This document shows positions 53,242 to 64,000 of a DNA stretch of 64,000 nt, one piece after another. The notes below the pieces were generated by a model. It had not been told where the DNA came from, did no database searches, and saw nothing but the letters and a program-made list of their open reading frames with translations. How positions within the stretch are numbered: position 1 is the first letter of the stretch; each line of letters begins with the position of its first letter. The stretch is taken from contig CP136069.1 of assembly GCA_032622095.1 (NCBI GenBank), forward strand, positions 89,022,618 through 89,086,617. The letters run 5' to 3'. Source of the DNA: Siphonodentalium dalli (taxonomy: Eukaryota; Mollusca; Scaphopoda; Gadilida; Siphonodentaliidae). The position numbers were made by a program, and so were the translations under genes.

Positions 53242-53313
53242 GTGTAAATTGGCCTGTTTCTCTGGCAATTGAAACTGGAGCGTCTCTTCTGTTTCTTTGG
53301 TACCGAAAGTAGC
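53242..53313 (+). CDS. Possible terminal exon (low confidence)
   Basis: A strong acceptor-like tract (TTTAATCTTTATTTCAG) is followed, in one frame, by VNWPVSLAIETGASLLFLWY, RK and TAG. AATAAA comes a few bases later. The opposite strand is also open (FGTKETEETLQFQLPEKQAN) with its own acceptor, so this could be either strand or neither. No upstream exon was found. Confidence 0.2.
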
Positions 53314-53324
53314 TATAAATAAAA

Positions 53325-53770
53325 TGAAAGTGTCAATAACACTGTAGCTCAACTTGGGGAGGAGTTAATTTATTGCTGAGCAATTAATATTATGATAAAT
53401 TAAAGTGTCAATGACACTGTAGATCAACTTTGAGGGGGGGGGGGGGTAATTTCATGTGTTACAGTCAATGAAGCGTTTAGGAATGCGGAAAGTTGAAATG
53501 TATAAGTAATACTAGATATCAACATGAAGAGATATATATAAATTTAAATCCAAGGACACTGGCAGCCATTTTTTCCAATGAAATTCAAAAACATTTGATA
53601 GCTCCCATCTAGTAGATCAATATCAAGATCAATACGAAGTTTGGTGACGATCGGATAAGGGAAGTGGACTGTAAATTGTGTAATGCAAAGAGCTTTTTTA
53701 AAACGAAATTTGGAAAAATGAGATTACTCCCATCTTGCGGTGATCATGTGAGTGTGACAGTGTTATTTTA
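53325..53770. mobile_element. Helentron-like relic with duplicated head
   Basis: The head (AAGTGTCAATAACACTGTAG, then AAAGTGTCAATGACACTGTA) appears twice at 53326 and 53401. Weak monomer fragments (AAATCCAAGGACACTGGCAG) and a G run at 53436 follow. Confidence 0.6.
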
Positions 53771-54155
53771 TGTACAAAACAGTGTATGCCTTTAACGTTG
53801 TAGTAGTCATACTACATATGTATACTAACTCAGTTATAAAACCTAACTCACTACTATACATCTTATAGCTGCATCATAATCATTTCATTTCGCATGCTTG
53901 GTTCCATTCCATCTTTACATCTCCTGTGCCCACTTGCATTTCTGTTCTAAATTTTGCTAATATTCATATTCTTACCTTAGCACAATAACTTATCCGCACA
54001 CTCTATCTTCTGTATATGTTAGCGCCCAATCTGAGACCAAACAGTCGGAGACTAATGATAGCAACCAATCACAGGTAAGTTGAGGTAACATAGTTTCGCG
54101 GGCTTTTCAGTCTATAATTTGCATTCGAGCTGTCAACGTCGCTCTATCGTCATAC
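53771..54155. other. No gene seen
   Basis: Nothing supported on either strand. Confidence 0.4.
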
Positions 54156-54163
54156 ACTCAGTG

Positions 54164-55266
54164 TAGGGTTGGGCGGTATAGACGTTTTAAAAAACCGCGA
54201 TTTTTCCAAAATAACACCGCGATATACGGTTTTATTGAATATTCTTTTACTATTGAAAAATATCAAGTAAAATCAAATTTTAAACGAGAGACATAACACT
54301 CCGGGTTTTCGTTATTAGGGATTAAAATTCTACACACTATCGCCAGGCAGTAAATGATAAACTATTCTCAGAATGGCATGTGTCCATTATATAAAGTTCC
54401 TGCATTCTGGAATACGCAACAACATTGAGTGAATTACAGGCTCAAGTTATCCTGATCACTCCATTGTTTACATTTCAGCACGCGATTCACATTCCCGTGA
54501 CGTCATAGCTAAGCACGTGCTCATAGGTTGATAGAGGACCTAGTAGAATTGGGCCAAGATGGTTCATTCTCGGCTGTCTGCAGTCTATCACACACAATGA
54601 ATTACGGAACATTTTTAATTAACTTTTGAACACGGGATTTAGTTAAGGGGGAGAACTTTATTCATCTATTATCATAATAATTAAATAATAATAGCAAGGT
54701 GAAACGGAAGGGAGACAATGCAGCTCAACTATATTTAAAATTGGGGTTGATGGTAGCGAGGCAACGTCCCAAGTGATATACTTCAACCAACACCTGCGGG
54801 TCATATTCTGCATCTGCAAATACTCAATGGCGGGCTAGTTGAATGAATGTCACGGATTTGTCAGTCAACCTGAGTCAAATTTTAAGATATAATTGAACGA
54901 CAAATACCGCCGAGTCGTGAGTCGAAAAGTTTGGACGAAGTATCGCTCGTGACGTTACACCGCTATCAGGTTGAATTCGGAAGAAGATACTCCACCGCTC
55001 TACTTCAGCCCAAAATACAACCATTGCGTCATTGGTTACAATTGAACACAACAGAGATATAACATGGGAGCGACCGATAAAGGCTGCTTTCAATCAGCGG
55101 TCCGCTAAAGTATTCAACTCAGTATTGGATTGTAATTTGAAACCGTCTTTTGATGTGATAAAATTGCGGTTACGATATATTGAATTTTTATTTTACACAC
55201 GGTTTCAATACGGTTTTTCTTTCCAAACCGACTATAGTCAATATATTGAAATACCGCCCAGCCCTA
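54164..55266. mobile_element. hAT-type element, 8-bp target duplication
   Basis: The ends TAGGGTTGGGCGGTATA and ATACCGCCCAGCCCTA are inverted and flanked by exact ACTCAGTG copies (54156-54163 and 55267-55274). Subterminal ACCG-rich motifs occur at both ends. The 1.1-kb interior has a 72-codon minus-strand frame without recognisable hAT dimerisation or DDE motifs, so it is non-autonomous. Confidence 0.85.
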
Positions 55267-55274
55267 ACTCAGTG

Positions 55275-56628
55275 TTATCATAATTCTTCTGTGATTTGAA
55301 GAATGTTAAAGTTATAAAGTTGACTGTAAACTACAATGACATCCGACCTATGCTTCCCCAGGATAGTATATGATATTTGTGATATATTTTCACCCGTTAA
55401 TATCATGTTTTTTATAATATTTTAAGTCTTCATTTGTAACTTTAGAGTTGGTCACATTTGGTTAAATGTATTTGCCCAATAGTGTAGGGATGTAGAAATC
55501 GCATGCTGCGTTCACAATACCCCTTTTATACTAATACAGGTTTTGTTTCTAACTATGTCGTCATAGTTATGATTGTGTCAAAATAGATGTCATATCAACA
55601 ATAGGGAAGTTGGTTATTGACACATCACATTTTGTAAATATTTATACATATCCATTCTGGATATGGTCAGGCAACAACTACAACCCATGTATTTGTTTGC
55701 CAGGGTCATCTCGGTGAGACACGCTGTTTCATCTCTTGGTGTCAACGTGATGCATGTGATGTTTGATGTTGGAAGTCAAGCTACCTGTATAGATGTGTGT
55801 GATGTCCTCCATGTGTCTTGTGATGTGTTGGATTGTGTTCCGTTTGGTATTGCATGAGTACAGTACCGGTATTCAATAAATTCATGATCGAAGACTCTTA
55901 TAGGTAGGCTCAGTTTTTCATAGACCCTGTTGATGTTCATACTCAGAGCCCCACAAATATTTTGTGACAGCAATGATGGTTCACTTAAAAGAACCACCCG
56001 TGCTCTACCACATGAGGTTTAGTGATGATCAGACAAGTAGGGTGTCAACTGCTTCTTAAATTTGATTGTCCTGGTTCAAATTTATGTTAAAAACTGCATA
56101 ATAATGATTTCAATAGGCATGTACTAGTAGGCTCTATAAAGGTAAGATGTGAATAAACACAAACACATTTTTTGCATGTACAACAAGTCCTTTCATGGCT
56201 TTTGGTCGATCTTCAGGTCAATGCAATTTTTATTATTTCTCATTATTTCTATTGTGATGTCATTTCCGGGAGGTAGGTATGTGACGTCGCGACTATAGGA
56301 TCGAGTTTAGTTTTGGATTCAATTGGTCCGGAACTTTTGTTCCATCTGCAACCATTTAAAACTTCAAATATGTTGACTTCCATTATTTTATGTACCGGTA
56401 AAAGAAAATTCTGGTTTATCATTTTTACCAGTTCTTTCATATTTGGACTTTTGTGAAGCACAGGTATCAATAATCTAGCCATTTGCATAACATTTGGATG
56501 GCGAGGATTGTGTGGGGGGGTATGGGTATTAGAATGATCTAGAATCTATTCAGTTACCGAGTTGACTTTACCAGCTTGCCTTGTCGCGAATTATGTATCG
56601 TATATCATTGAAGCCATGTTGTTGCATC
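55275..56628. other. No supported gene
   Basis: A minus-strand frame at 56249-56488 (MQMARLLIPVLHKSPNMKEL...) has a protein-like composition, but no domain and no joined exon. A TGTGATGT-rich stretch near 55745-55850 gives a chance plus-strand frame. Confidence 0.35.
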
Positions 56629-56634
56629 ATTACT

Positions 56635-57665
56635 CTGTCCTTCGAATTTGGAAAACGTAGGTGCGCGATATATCGCTCGGAGCTTTTGGGATTTGCGCGC
56701 GCCTTTTTTGAGGGAGCACAATTCAAATTAACATCGATGAAATGATTACTGAATAAAGACAAACACAAGTATAATGATACACACGTATAATTCCAAGTGT
56801 GGCAACAGAAACAGAAATAAAAACATGTTTATATTATACAATAGTCCACATGATAATAACATCAACAATCCCGGTGAATCTGATCACGGTAATTAGTCGA
56901 CTTCCGCCTCTGAGAGCGCATGCTCATCAGACTCGATTAAAGCTTCAAACTCGGAAGTGGAATCCGAATCGCTACCGGAATCAGATTGCCAGGGAGCAAA
57001 CTACTTTTAAAATTTTGATTAGTATATAGCTAGTCAATTATTGTAATTGAATAGCATCCATTCCGAATTGAATAGCTATTTTTATGGGCCTAATATCTCG
57101 GTGAATTAAAAGTAATAATGTCACACCTGTGAATTACATCCCAGTGAGCACACGCGACAGCTTGTCGGGGACTAATTTGTCACATATTATCTTTAGAATT
57201 AGCGCTTTTAAGATTGCACACTTTTGCCCTTTTAGGCAGTGTCACCATCACTATCCGACATGAATGATGATACAGTATAAACCCTAATCTAATATTCTAA
57301 TGAATCGGCGAATCCCGCATGCCGAAACATCAAACGAGGCCGCCAATGAATTGACACGCTTTTTGCGGGAACTCGCACGTGCAGCAGTTGTGATGAGGTG
57401 TCACCCCAATCATTGAGTGCGAAAGACGCCGCTTTGATCTTTGTTACCAGGTTCGTAATCAACGTCATCCCTGCTGAGAAAGATACATGGTGAATAGTCT
57501 TGTCGGCGTTTAACCATTGGTGTGTTGTTTGTTAAAATCTCGTTCACTGGTTGCAATTTCCGAGGCGCGCATTTGAAATTTTCGGCGTACGCATTTAATA
57601 ACTCGCTGGTTTTTAGATCCGCGCGCGCCAAGGCGCCAATTGCGCGCCTCAAAATCGAAGGACTG
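56635..57665. mobile_element. CAGTCC-ended DNA transposon, copy B (inverted)
   Basis: Inverted relative of 20565-21491. The ends are CTGTCCTTCGAATTTGGAAA and CCTCAAAATCGAAGGACTG, flanked by exact ATTACT copies (56629-56634 and 57666-57671). The minus strand keeps MVKRRQDYSPCIFLSRDDVD. Two copies in unrelated sites both showing 6-bp duplications define the family. Confidence 0.85.
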
Positions 57666-57843
57666 ATTACTCTAGTATTACACGTGCCACAGTGAGAAGT
57701 TATCACTGGTCAATTGCATCCCATCGAACTAGACAGTGTTCAGTCGGCAGCGACACTTCATGTCTTTGATGATCAACATAAAAGAAACCGCGCTTACACG
57801 TGCATACATTGGGTTCAGGCAATGGCAATGCTGTCATGATAGC

Positions 57844-57950
57844 ACATAGGTAGTGCTTTTTCCCCCCGACTAGTCGACTAGCAGATTTTGGGATCGACTA
57901 ATTTAATAATCACGTCGATTTCGACTAGTCGATTAATTGTTTCAACACTA
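57844..57950. repeat. GACTAGTCGACTAG palindromic transposon end
   Basis: CTTTTTCCCCCCGACTAGTC and repeated CGACTAGTCGA motifs suggest one end of a hAT-like element. The opposite end is uncertain; a weaker CGACTACCTTTTTCCCCA lies at 60727. Confidence 0.4.
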
Positions 57951-59037
57951 GATTCGTTCATTAAATTTTAATTCAACTTATCACCTTTTCGCAATAAAAT
58001 TTTAGAGGTTGGTTGTAATAATTAAGTTAAATTGGTCATATTATATTTATAAACATATTTAATATTACAACAGTGAAGTGATCTGAGTCTCCACATCACA
58101 TCTCATTGAGGTGAGATCATGGATCAGACCAGGGATTTTTCTGCCTATTTTGGGAATGGGTCCGGGTCCGTTCGAATTGGGAAAAATGTGTCTTTACAGA
58201 CCAAAATTGGGAATTTTCCATGTTTTAGAAAAATTCAATTAATCACTGTTACACACAAGTGAATAGTACTAATACCGTAATTTTCAGTGTATAACGTGAC
58301 TTAAATACAGGTAACTCAAAGATGGAGTAAAATTCCAGCCCATTGAGGTCCATTTCTCAGCCTCAGGTAAGTTGAAAACTCACAGATAACAACGGAAGGA
58401 TTCAAGCCATCCATCAAACTTCGACGGGAAAACGGTAATGAAACACCCAAGGATGGATAGGTATATAGTTGTAATTCAATAAATAAAATAAAATAATTTA
58501 TTAATAATACCAAATCAATGTGTCCGTGTTATCATTCCCATATTGACCAGTACGGTACTACTCTCAGACTCCAAATAAACATGCAGACCCATAAAATAGT
58601 GCAGGGGGGAATTTCCAGCAAATGTTTATAAAATTAATAGTGAGGACGTGAAATTTTTATATTTTATACATAACTTGTCAAGCTTTTTCTTCTCCGCAAG
58701 ATTATATTTTTGTTTTTTTGGACAAAAAGTGTCTGCCATGTTTAAATTCTCGCGGGGAAACAACAACAATTTTTACAGAAATTCCCTCAAGACAGTGTGT
58801 AATGAGGCCCCGATGTTTTATTCTACGTCCATTTATAATAATATAGACTAAGCTTCCCAACTATAAAGTAACATTTTATTACACTTTCAATGATCCAAAT
58901 ATTTTATAAACCTCTAATAAAATTGTTGGATTATGGCAGTATTGAGTGTTTGATTCAGATCATTAAAACGAAAATATCTGGTGCCTAAATGGAGCCCCAC
59001 ACTGCCACAGTAAAAAATGTGTATTCCGGTACTAGTA

Positions 59038-60238
59038 CTCTCGTGTGCCAAATAAAAGTACAGGGCGGAATAATAGTACAGGGTGGAAAATTCATGAAAA
59101 TTAAATAAAAGTACAGGGCGGAATAATAGTACAGGGTGGAAAATTCATGAAAATTTAATAAAAGTACAGGGCGGAAAATTCGAGAAAAATAATAATAGTA
59201 CAGGGTAAAGTACACGAGTACACCAATGATAACTGATGAAATATTTCCATGATAATCAAAACAACAATAATTTATTATCTGTTTAGAGTATGTCCCTTTG
59301 ACAATACGAGTGCCTTCAAATAGTCACATCTTGCTGCCTCTTGATGTAATTTATAACTGTAATATAGTAATTAGTATACTAGGTCAGCAATCACCCATTC
59401 ATGCTGTCATCTCATAAATTGTGTTACGCTATATAATTATGTTTATGTTTGTATTGTCAAATGCGGTCATCATTGCGAGATTACAAACATTGAATGGACT
59501 ATTCCATTGTGGTGCTGGTATCAGGGGGAGAATACATTGGAAGACGGATACTATTCTCATTAATGATATAAAGTTTCCCCCGTTCAATTGTCGAAGCACC
59601 TCTAATTATAGACCCAATCATATAATTTACCTTGAATTTACATTGTAATTGTTAATTGAACGAGAATAGGATCAATGGATGCTGTGTGTGTTACAACCAT
59701 ATTTCGCCATCAAGCAAAATTGAATCTTCCTGTGTCTTTCCACGTGCTCGAAACAACACATTTTTTTTTCTCGCTATATCGACTCCTATATTTTTTCAAC
59801 CACATCAATTCACACTGTCGGCCCATCGTTTTTAAATATACGTGCAAATTACAATTGTAATTGTTTCCGATCGGCATTTGCTATAAGTCTGGGAGGTTAG
59901 GTGTGAGACACCGAGTGTCATTTTTGCCGATCATTTTCAAGTTTCCTAATTTCGTGATATTGCGACTTTGACTTTGATAATTTGTAAAAGTCTTTTAAAT
60001 AGTTTGAATGGGTTTTTAATCAACATAGTTGCTAATAATTGTGACTGTTGTGTAACTATTATCGACTTACACTTCCATAAACGATAAATTTTCTCAAAAA
60101 ATTTACAGTTATTGTTATAGTACAGGGCGGATTTTCCCCAGAATTTAATAAACGTACAGACCCGAATAACATCGTACAGGGCGGATTTTTTCTATGAAAT
60201 TAATAAACGTACAGGTACGTTTATTTGGCACGCGAGAG
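59038..60238. mobile_element. Element with TACAGGGCGGA subterminal repeats, nested
   Basis: The ends CTCTCGTGTGCCAAATAAAA and GTTTATTTGGCACGCGAGAG are inverted. TACAGGGCGGA or TACAGGGTGGA units, each followed by TTCATGAAAATT-like sequence, are iterated at both ends. TA on both sides may be the target duplication. The terminus resembles that of the MITEs at 39508 and 24730, so they may be deletion derivatives of one family. Confidence 0.7.
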
Positions 60239-60239
60239 T

Positions 60240-60530
60240 AAGCACGTGGTGCGCCCCCCCCCCCCTAATAATGAGATAATCCTGATGAAAACGTGCGCAA
60301 ACGTCATGGATACACGGCTTAATCGGAAACCGATGGGTCCACTTTTAAAGGCATACATGTGGGGAGGGGAAATGTGTGTTCTGGTAGAACATGGTGCATC
60401 TCCCTGATAATGAGATAATCCTAACAATCACGTGCGCGTAAGTAATGGATACTCGGCTTACTAGTCGAATGCGGCCACATTCAAATGAATGCGGGGAGGT
60501 AAACACCTGGCTCGCCCTGCTATTTTCATT
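60240..60530. repeat. Diverged tandem pair, about 165-bp period
   Basis: ATAATGAGATAATCCTGATG...GGATACACGGCTTA and ATAATGAGATAATCCTAACA...GGATACTCGGCTTA are related units. Frames on both strands follow the repeat. Confidence 0.6.
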
Positions 60531-60802
60531 TTTGGGAATTCCTCTCAAGCGAGTGACATATTTATATAATAACTGTCAAACTTTGATAATTATTCAATAA
60601 ACCCGATGGTATTATATACCTGCCTGCAATTGGGAATTTTGTGGTTGAAAATTGGGAATAAAGGTGCCTTTTTCCCTAGTCCAAAATTGACTATACATTG
60701 AATGTATCTTTAGTATCCCGTTGATTTTCGACTACCTTTTTCCCCATTGGGAATGGGCCGAATACTGGACCCTGGGGACACCTAAAAAAAATCCCTGCAG
60801 AC

Positions 60803-61345
60803 TCACAGCCTGTGGGCGTGGCAGCAATCTCACCTTCTCAACTAGGCATGATATGGAGACTCAGATCACTTCATTGTACTTGTAAGTTGTAGTGATAACC
60901 TAGGTTCTATATTAATAATATCGCATAACTCAGTCAGCAGAAAAATGAAATGTGGACATTTTTGTAAAATATCACTGGTAGCAGCAGCCTTATCGAGTCA
61001 CCAATTGAAATAAACCCTGCTCGGAGTTTGTCAATCAGTGTGATTGTTATTTTGGCATAGTATGGGATTAGATAGGACAGCGCCCAATGTTTATGTTTTG
61101 AAGTGAGAGATAACTCTAAGATGTCCGTTATTTCGTTAAATATTACTTTTACAAAATAACGGCATTTAAAGATTTACACCACAAAGGCTCAAACTTCGCA
61201 AAACGTATAAGAAATGATAAACTCAGGGTGGGTGGGCTTGGGGGAGGCGGATGGCACTGTACAGAAGTCAGCCCAAAAAACACCTGTCGTATTTAATCCC
61301 AGATATTGCCGTTATTTTAACTAATAAATTATGTTAATTGTTATT
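60803..61345. other. No gene seen
   Basis: AT-rich DNA lacking recognised features apart from the GGAGACTCAGATCACTTC inverted partner noted for 58076. Confidence 0.4.
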
Positions 61346-61366
61346 GTAAATTTTTTTAATTCAAAA

Positions 61367-61549
61367 GACCAAATTTACGTCGAAATAAGGCAAGGAGAAA
61401 TGTCAAATGAATTCGACTGCACAAAAAGTGGTTATCCGAAGTTTGAGTTCTCAGACCATCAAAATATTAATCTAGATGGAACCTACATCTGTGACATCTG
61501 GAAGACAAATGGTCAGCTCCTGAACGACATCTTCGTCGACAGATATTAA
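61367..61549 (+). CDS. Possible coding exon, unknown product
   Basis: After an acceptor-like AATTTTTTTAATTCAAAAG, the frame reads DQIYVEIRQGEMSNEFDCTK, then SGYPKFEFSDHQNINLDGTY and on to IFVDRY and TAA. Composition and mixed polarity look like real protein, in contrast to most frames here. I do not recognise a family. A second frame (61584-61826) follows but may be 3' untranslated sequence. No polyadenylation signal or upstream exon could be fixed. Confidence 0.3.
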   Translation, partial: DQIYVEIRQGEMSNEFDCTKSGYPKFEFSDHQNINLDGTYICDIWKTNGQLLNDIFVDRY

Positions 61550-61829
61550 TGAAGAATTTTGAATTCCCTCCACTTCCATTTTTATGCGGCCACAAAATAC
61601 GGAATGGAAGCCTGTGACAGACGAAACGAAGTCTCACGGCATCTCGCCTGCCCATAATTTTCGTCATTTCGATTGTTTGATTGATTTTGATTTTGATAAA
61701 CTAAATCAGCAATTTACAATATATAATTACAGATACATACATTTGTTAAAAGTGATCAATAAAGTTGACAGAGCTGGAAATTCGAATGAGCTAGAGGTAT
61801 TTGTGTTGGTTTATAAGAGGCTGTAAGGA

Positions 61830-62214
61830 TATAGTGATGTTAGAGAGGAGAGTAGGTCCGACTAGGGGGAAGACTAATCGAAAATAGGAAGATAAATGCT
61901 GAGGGCTATCAAGGATGAGATAAAATAAAAAGTCCCAAAAGTAAAAGGGACTTATTTCCATTGTGGTACTTTATATGAAGCTCCCAGCGATTCGAGAGTG
62001 TTGAAATAATTCCACTGTTGCCAATTCAGGTCAGTTGAGTTTTGTATTGATTAAAAATAGTATGGGACTAATAATAATTATCTATGTTTAAAAATATTGG
62101 TATAAAATTACTTCATTTAACAGTTTAGCATGTCTGTACTATTTCTGCAAGGCTGCCAAATATTTCAGATGGTGACTGAAAAATAACAGATTTAATACAA
62201 AAAATCGTATTTAT
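61830..62214. other. No gene; small hairpin
   Basis: AAAGTCCCAAAAGTAAAAGG with GGGACTT forms a seven-base stem at 61930-61952. Nothing else is supported. Confidence 0.4.
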
Positions 62215-62335
62215 TCAGCTTTGATGGATGGATTCCTCGACTCAATTCAAATAGTTTTTACCCCCCCCCCCCCCCCCCCAGCCAGAAATATTAATTTAGG
62301 GGCGTTTTAATCGGATTATGCATCTTTAAGTATTT
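62215..62335. repeat. Dispersed repeat shared with 8191-8300
   Basis: TTTGATGGATGGATTCCTCG through a C18 run to GCATCTTTAA. It is the same orientation and order as the first copy, where the C run is only six long. Confidence 0.7.
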
Positions 62336-63449
62336 TTCTAGTTGTGTGCCTTCAAAAACAGGAGTTTACCTGATACCGGAGCCTGAATTTCTCAGAATGA
62401 GCCAAATTCCATATTTTATGGTCAAGTATTTTAAAACCTAGAGAAAATTGAAGTGCTTTTTCACTGTTTTACAAATTTTCTTACTAGATTATAGGCCTAC
62501 ACAACATATTATTACTTTATGAATCAATAATTAATAATTAAATATTCTCAGACAAAAAGTCAGCTAGTGTACGTGTTCCTTTGCCTCTGACACAGAACTG
62601 GTATGATGAAAAGCCATATTTCATGTCATGTAACTCAACAAATTGATATCCATATGCCCTTCTTTTTCTCAAAACCTTTTAAGTATAGTAGTGCAAACAA
62701 ATTGTGAAAGACTTTCCAAATACAAGCATTGGTGAAGAAAATTAAGTTATGGCCCTATGAACTCTTAGTCTACCTCTTTTCCGAAAATCTTAGTGTGGAG
62801 TGCATTTGTCAATTTTTAATGGTTTTTGTGCGTATAATTACTAATTAGAAAAAAGAAGGAAAGTTTATTGTGAAAAATTATTTGTTCTTTCCTCTGAAAC
62901 ATTTTTGAGTTGAGAAAATAGTATTTCAATTGTTATACCAATGAATGTCACTGAATTTCACTCATCTTTCTGGAAACATACTCCAAATTTCGATGGCGTA
63001 AAATGGAGTAAGAAAGCATATATCAATAAAAACTGCGAAAAAATTCATCTTGAAGAATAAAACTTTACTATTATCAGCTTCTGCATACATTATTCTTTCA
63101 TATAGAATTGACCACATTTTTTTTTATGTTCATTGTTCATATTCTATTAAACTTCCAGTAAAGTATTAAGCTGATTCATAAGGCAACAGAAATATACACA
63201 AACCAGAATAAAACAACATTGTGTCTCAAATGGCTGTAATTTGGTTATAAGATTGCCTTTTGTGATTTTCCCTAACCCTGTTCCAACGTTCAAATTTGGA
63301 GTCAGTTTCCTGAAAAATTAGTGAAATCAAGTGAAATACAATGGCATAACAAATGTAATGCTATTTTTTAAAGTGATTTGGGAGGAAAGTTCAAATTAGT
63401 GTACACATTAAACACACATTGTGTTTTCAATTTATGCCCCAAAACCTTT
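62336..63449. other. No gene seen
   Basis: AT-rich DNA without recognised coding or repeat features. Confidence 0.4.
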
Positions 63450-64000
63450 TAGAATGGAAAGTGAAAGTAGATCGACTTTGCAAAGAGGTTAAATTCAAGA
63501 TGGCAGCTGGCGGCCATGTTTTTTTGTTGAATGACCCCAAGATGACTCTTTCCATCTTCATGTCAATGTTAACATCCATGATAAGTTTCATGATGATCAA
63601 CAAAGGTACGACCTGTAGCCCATGCCAAAGTATTTAGTCAAGCAAAGAGTAAAATCCAAGATGGCTGTCGCCGGCAATATTTTTTGACTGAATGACCCCA
63701 AAATGACAAATTTCATGATGATCAAACAAACAGTACGGCCTGTAGACCGTGCTAATGGATTGCATTTTGAAATCCAAGATGGCCATTGGCAGCCATGTTT
63801 TTTAGCCAAATGACCCCAAAATGACTCGTTCCTATCTACATCTCAATGTTATCATCCATGACAAATTTCATAATGATCCGACCAATGGTACAACCGCTAG
63901 CCCATGCCAAAGGATTTAGTAATTCAAAGAGTAAAATCCAAGATGGCTGCTGGTGGCCATATTTTATGGCCGAATGATCCCAAAATGACTCGTTCCCATC
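63450..64000. mobile_element. Helentron-like element, copy D, cut by the window end
   Basis: A diverged head (GGAAAGTGAAAGTAGATCG) is followed by three to four 165-bp monomers (CAAGATGGCAGCTGGCGGCC, TGACCCCAAAATGACTCGTT). The array runs out of the window. Confidence 0.75.

Larger units (their letters stand above)
58130..60797. mobile_element. CAGGGATTTTT-ended element with nested element
   Basis: The ends CAGGGATTTTTCTGCC and AAAAAAATCCCTG are inverted, and GGGAATGGGTCC/GGCCCATTCCC-type motifs follow at each end. CAGAC flanks both sides (58125-58129 and 60798-60802). Outside it, GAAGTGATCTGAGTCTCCA (58076) and its complement (60854) form a further inverted pair. No transposase is recognised. 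Confidence 0.6.

Noticed and set aside
1-64000. CRISPR arrays, tRNA or rRNA genes, bacterial-type operons
   Set aside because: Repeats are of transposon or satellite type. No cloverleaf, rRNA or operon-like gene spacing was seen.

Overview
The window looks like AT-rich, intron- and repeat-dominated animal DNA, most likely from a marine invertebrate. A mollusc or other lophotrochozoan is my best guess, because tandem-cored 'pearl'/Helentron-like elements of the kind described in bivalves are abundant; this is an inference. There are no operons, ribosome binding sites, rRNA, tRNA or CRISPR arrays. Most long open frames are chance frames inside repeats.

Host gene: the only multi-exon gene I can support runs on the minus strand. 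Seven short exons (50764-50787, 46304-46362, 43391-43457, 35279-35360, 28811-28879, 27418-27489, 4158-4299) have AG/GT borders and mutually consistent phases. Spliced, they give about 171 residues without a stop. By eye the peptide resembles DSN1, a subunit of the kinetochore Mis12 complex. Both ends of the gene are missing, and nearly everything else in the first 51 kb sits in its introns.

Mobile DNA, left to right: a 5'-truncated LINE reverse transcriptase with a pentanucleotide tail (0.7-1.75 kb); minisatellites and inverted repeats (2.4-5.5 kb); a tandem-cored element (5.95-7.9 kb); three related elements at 9.6-15.3, 22.3-27.2 and 37.7-41.45 kb with long inverted terminal repeats (ITRs) and an internal complementary region, the layout of DIRS-type retrotransposons; Helentron-like elements with about 165-bp tandem cores (19.0-22.0, 30.6-31.8, 32.26-33.99 and 63.45 kb to the window end); twin TTAA-flanked MITEs (34.8-35.2 kb); a second tandem-cored family (31.8-34.2 and 43.85-44.77 kb); a 2.95-kb element with long terminal inverted repeats (TIRs) at 46.7-49.7 kb; a 200-bp near-perfect palindrome (50.0 kb); a hAT-like element with an 8-bp target duplication (54.2-55.3 kb); two copies of an unassigned family with 6-bp target duplications (20.6 and 56.6 kb); and nested TIR elements (58.1-60.8 kb).

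The most interesting system is the trio of DIRS-like elements. Each copy has its own ITR sequence. In the two intact copies (1 and 2), both ITRs and the internal complementary region match within the copy. Copy 3 has lost its right outer terminus, so there only the left half of the complementary region can be checked. One end of each carries a short A/T extension that differs between copies but is mirrored inside its own copy. No intact reverse transcriptase or recombinase is visible, so they are degenerate or non-autonomous, and the coding orientation is unsettled.
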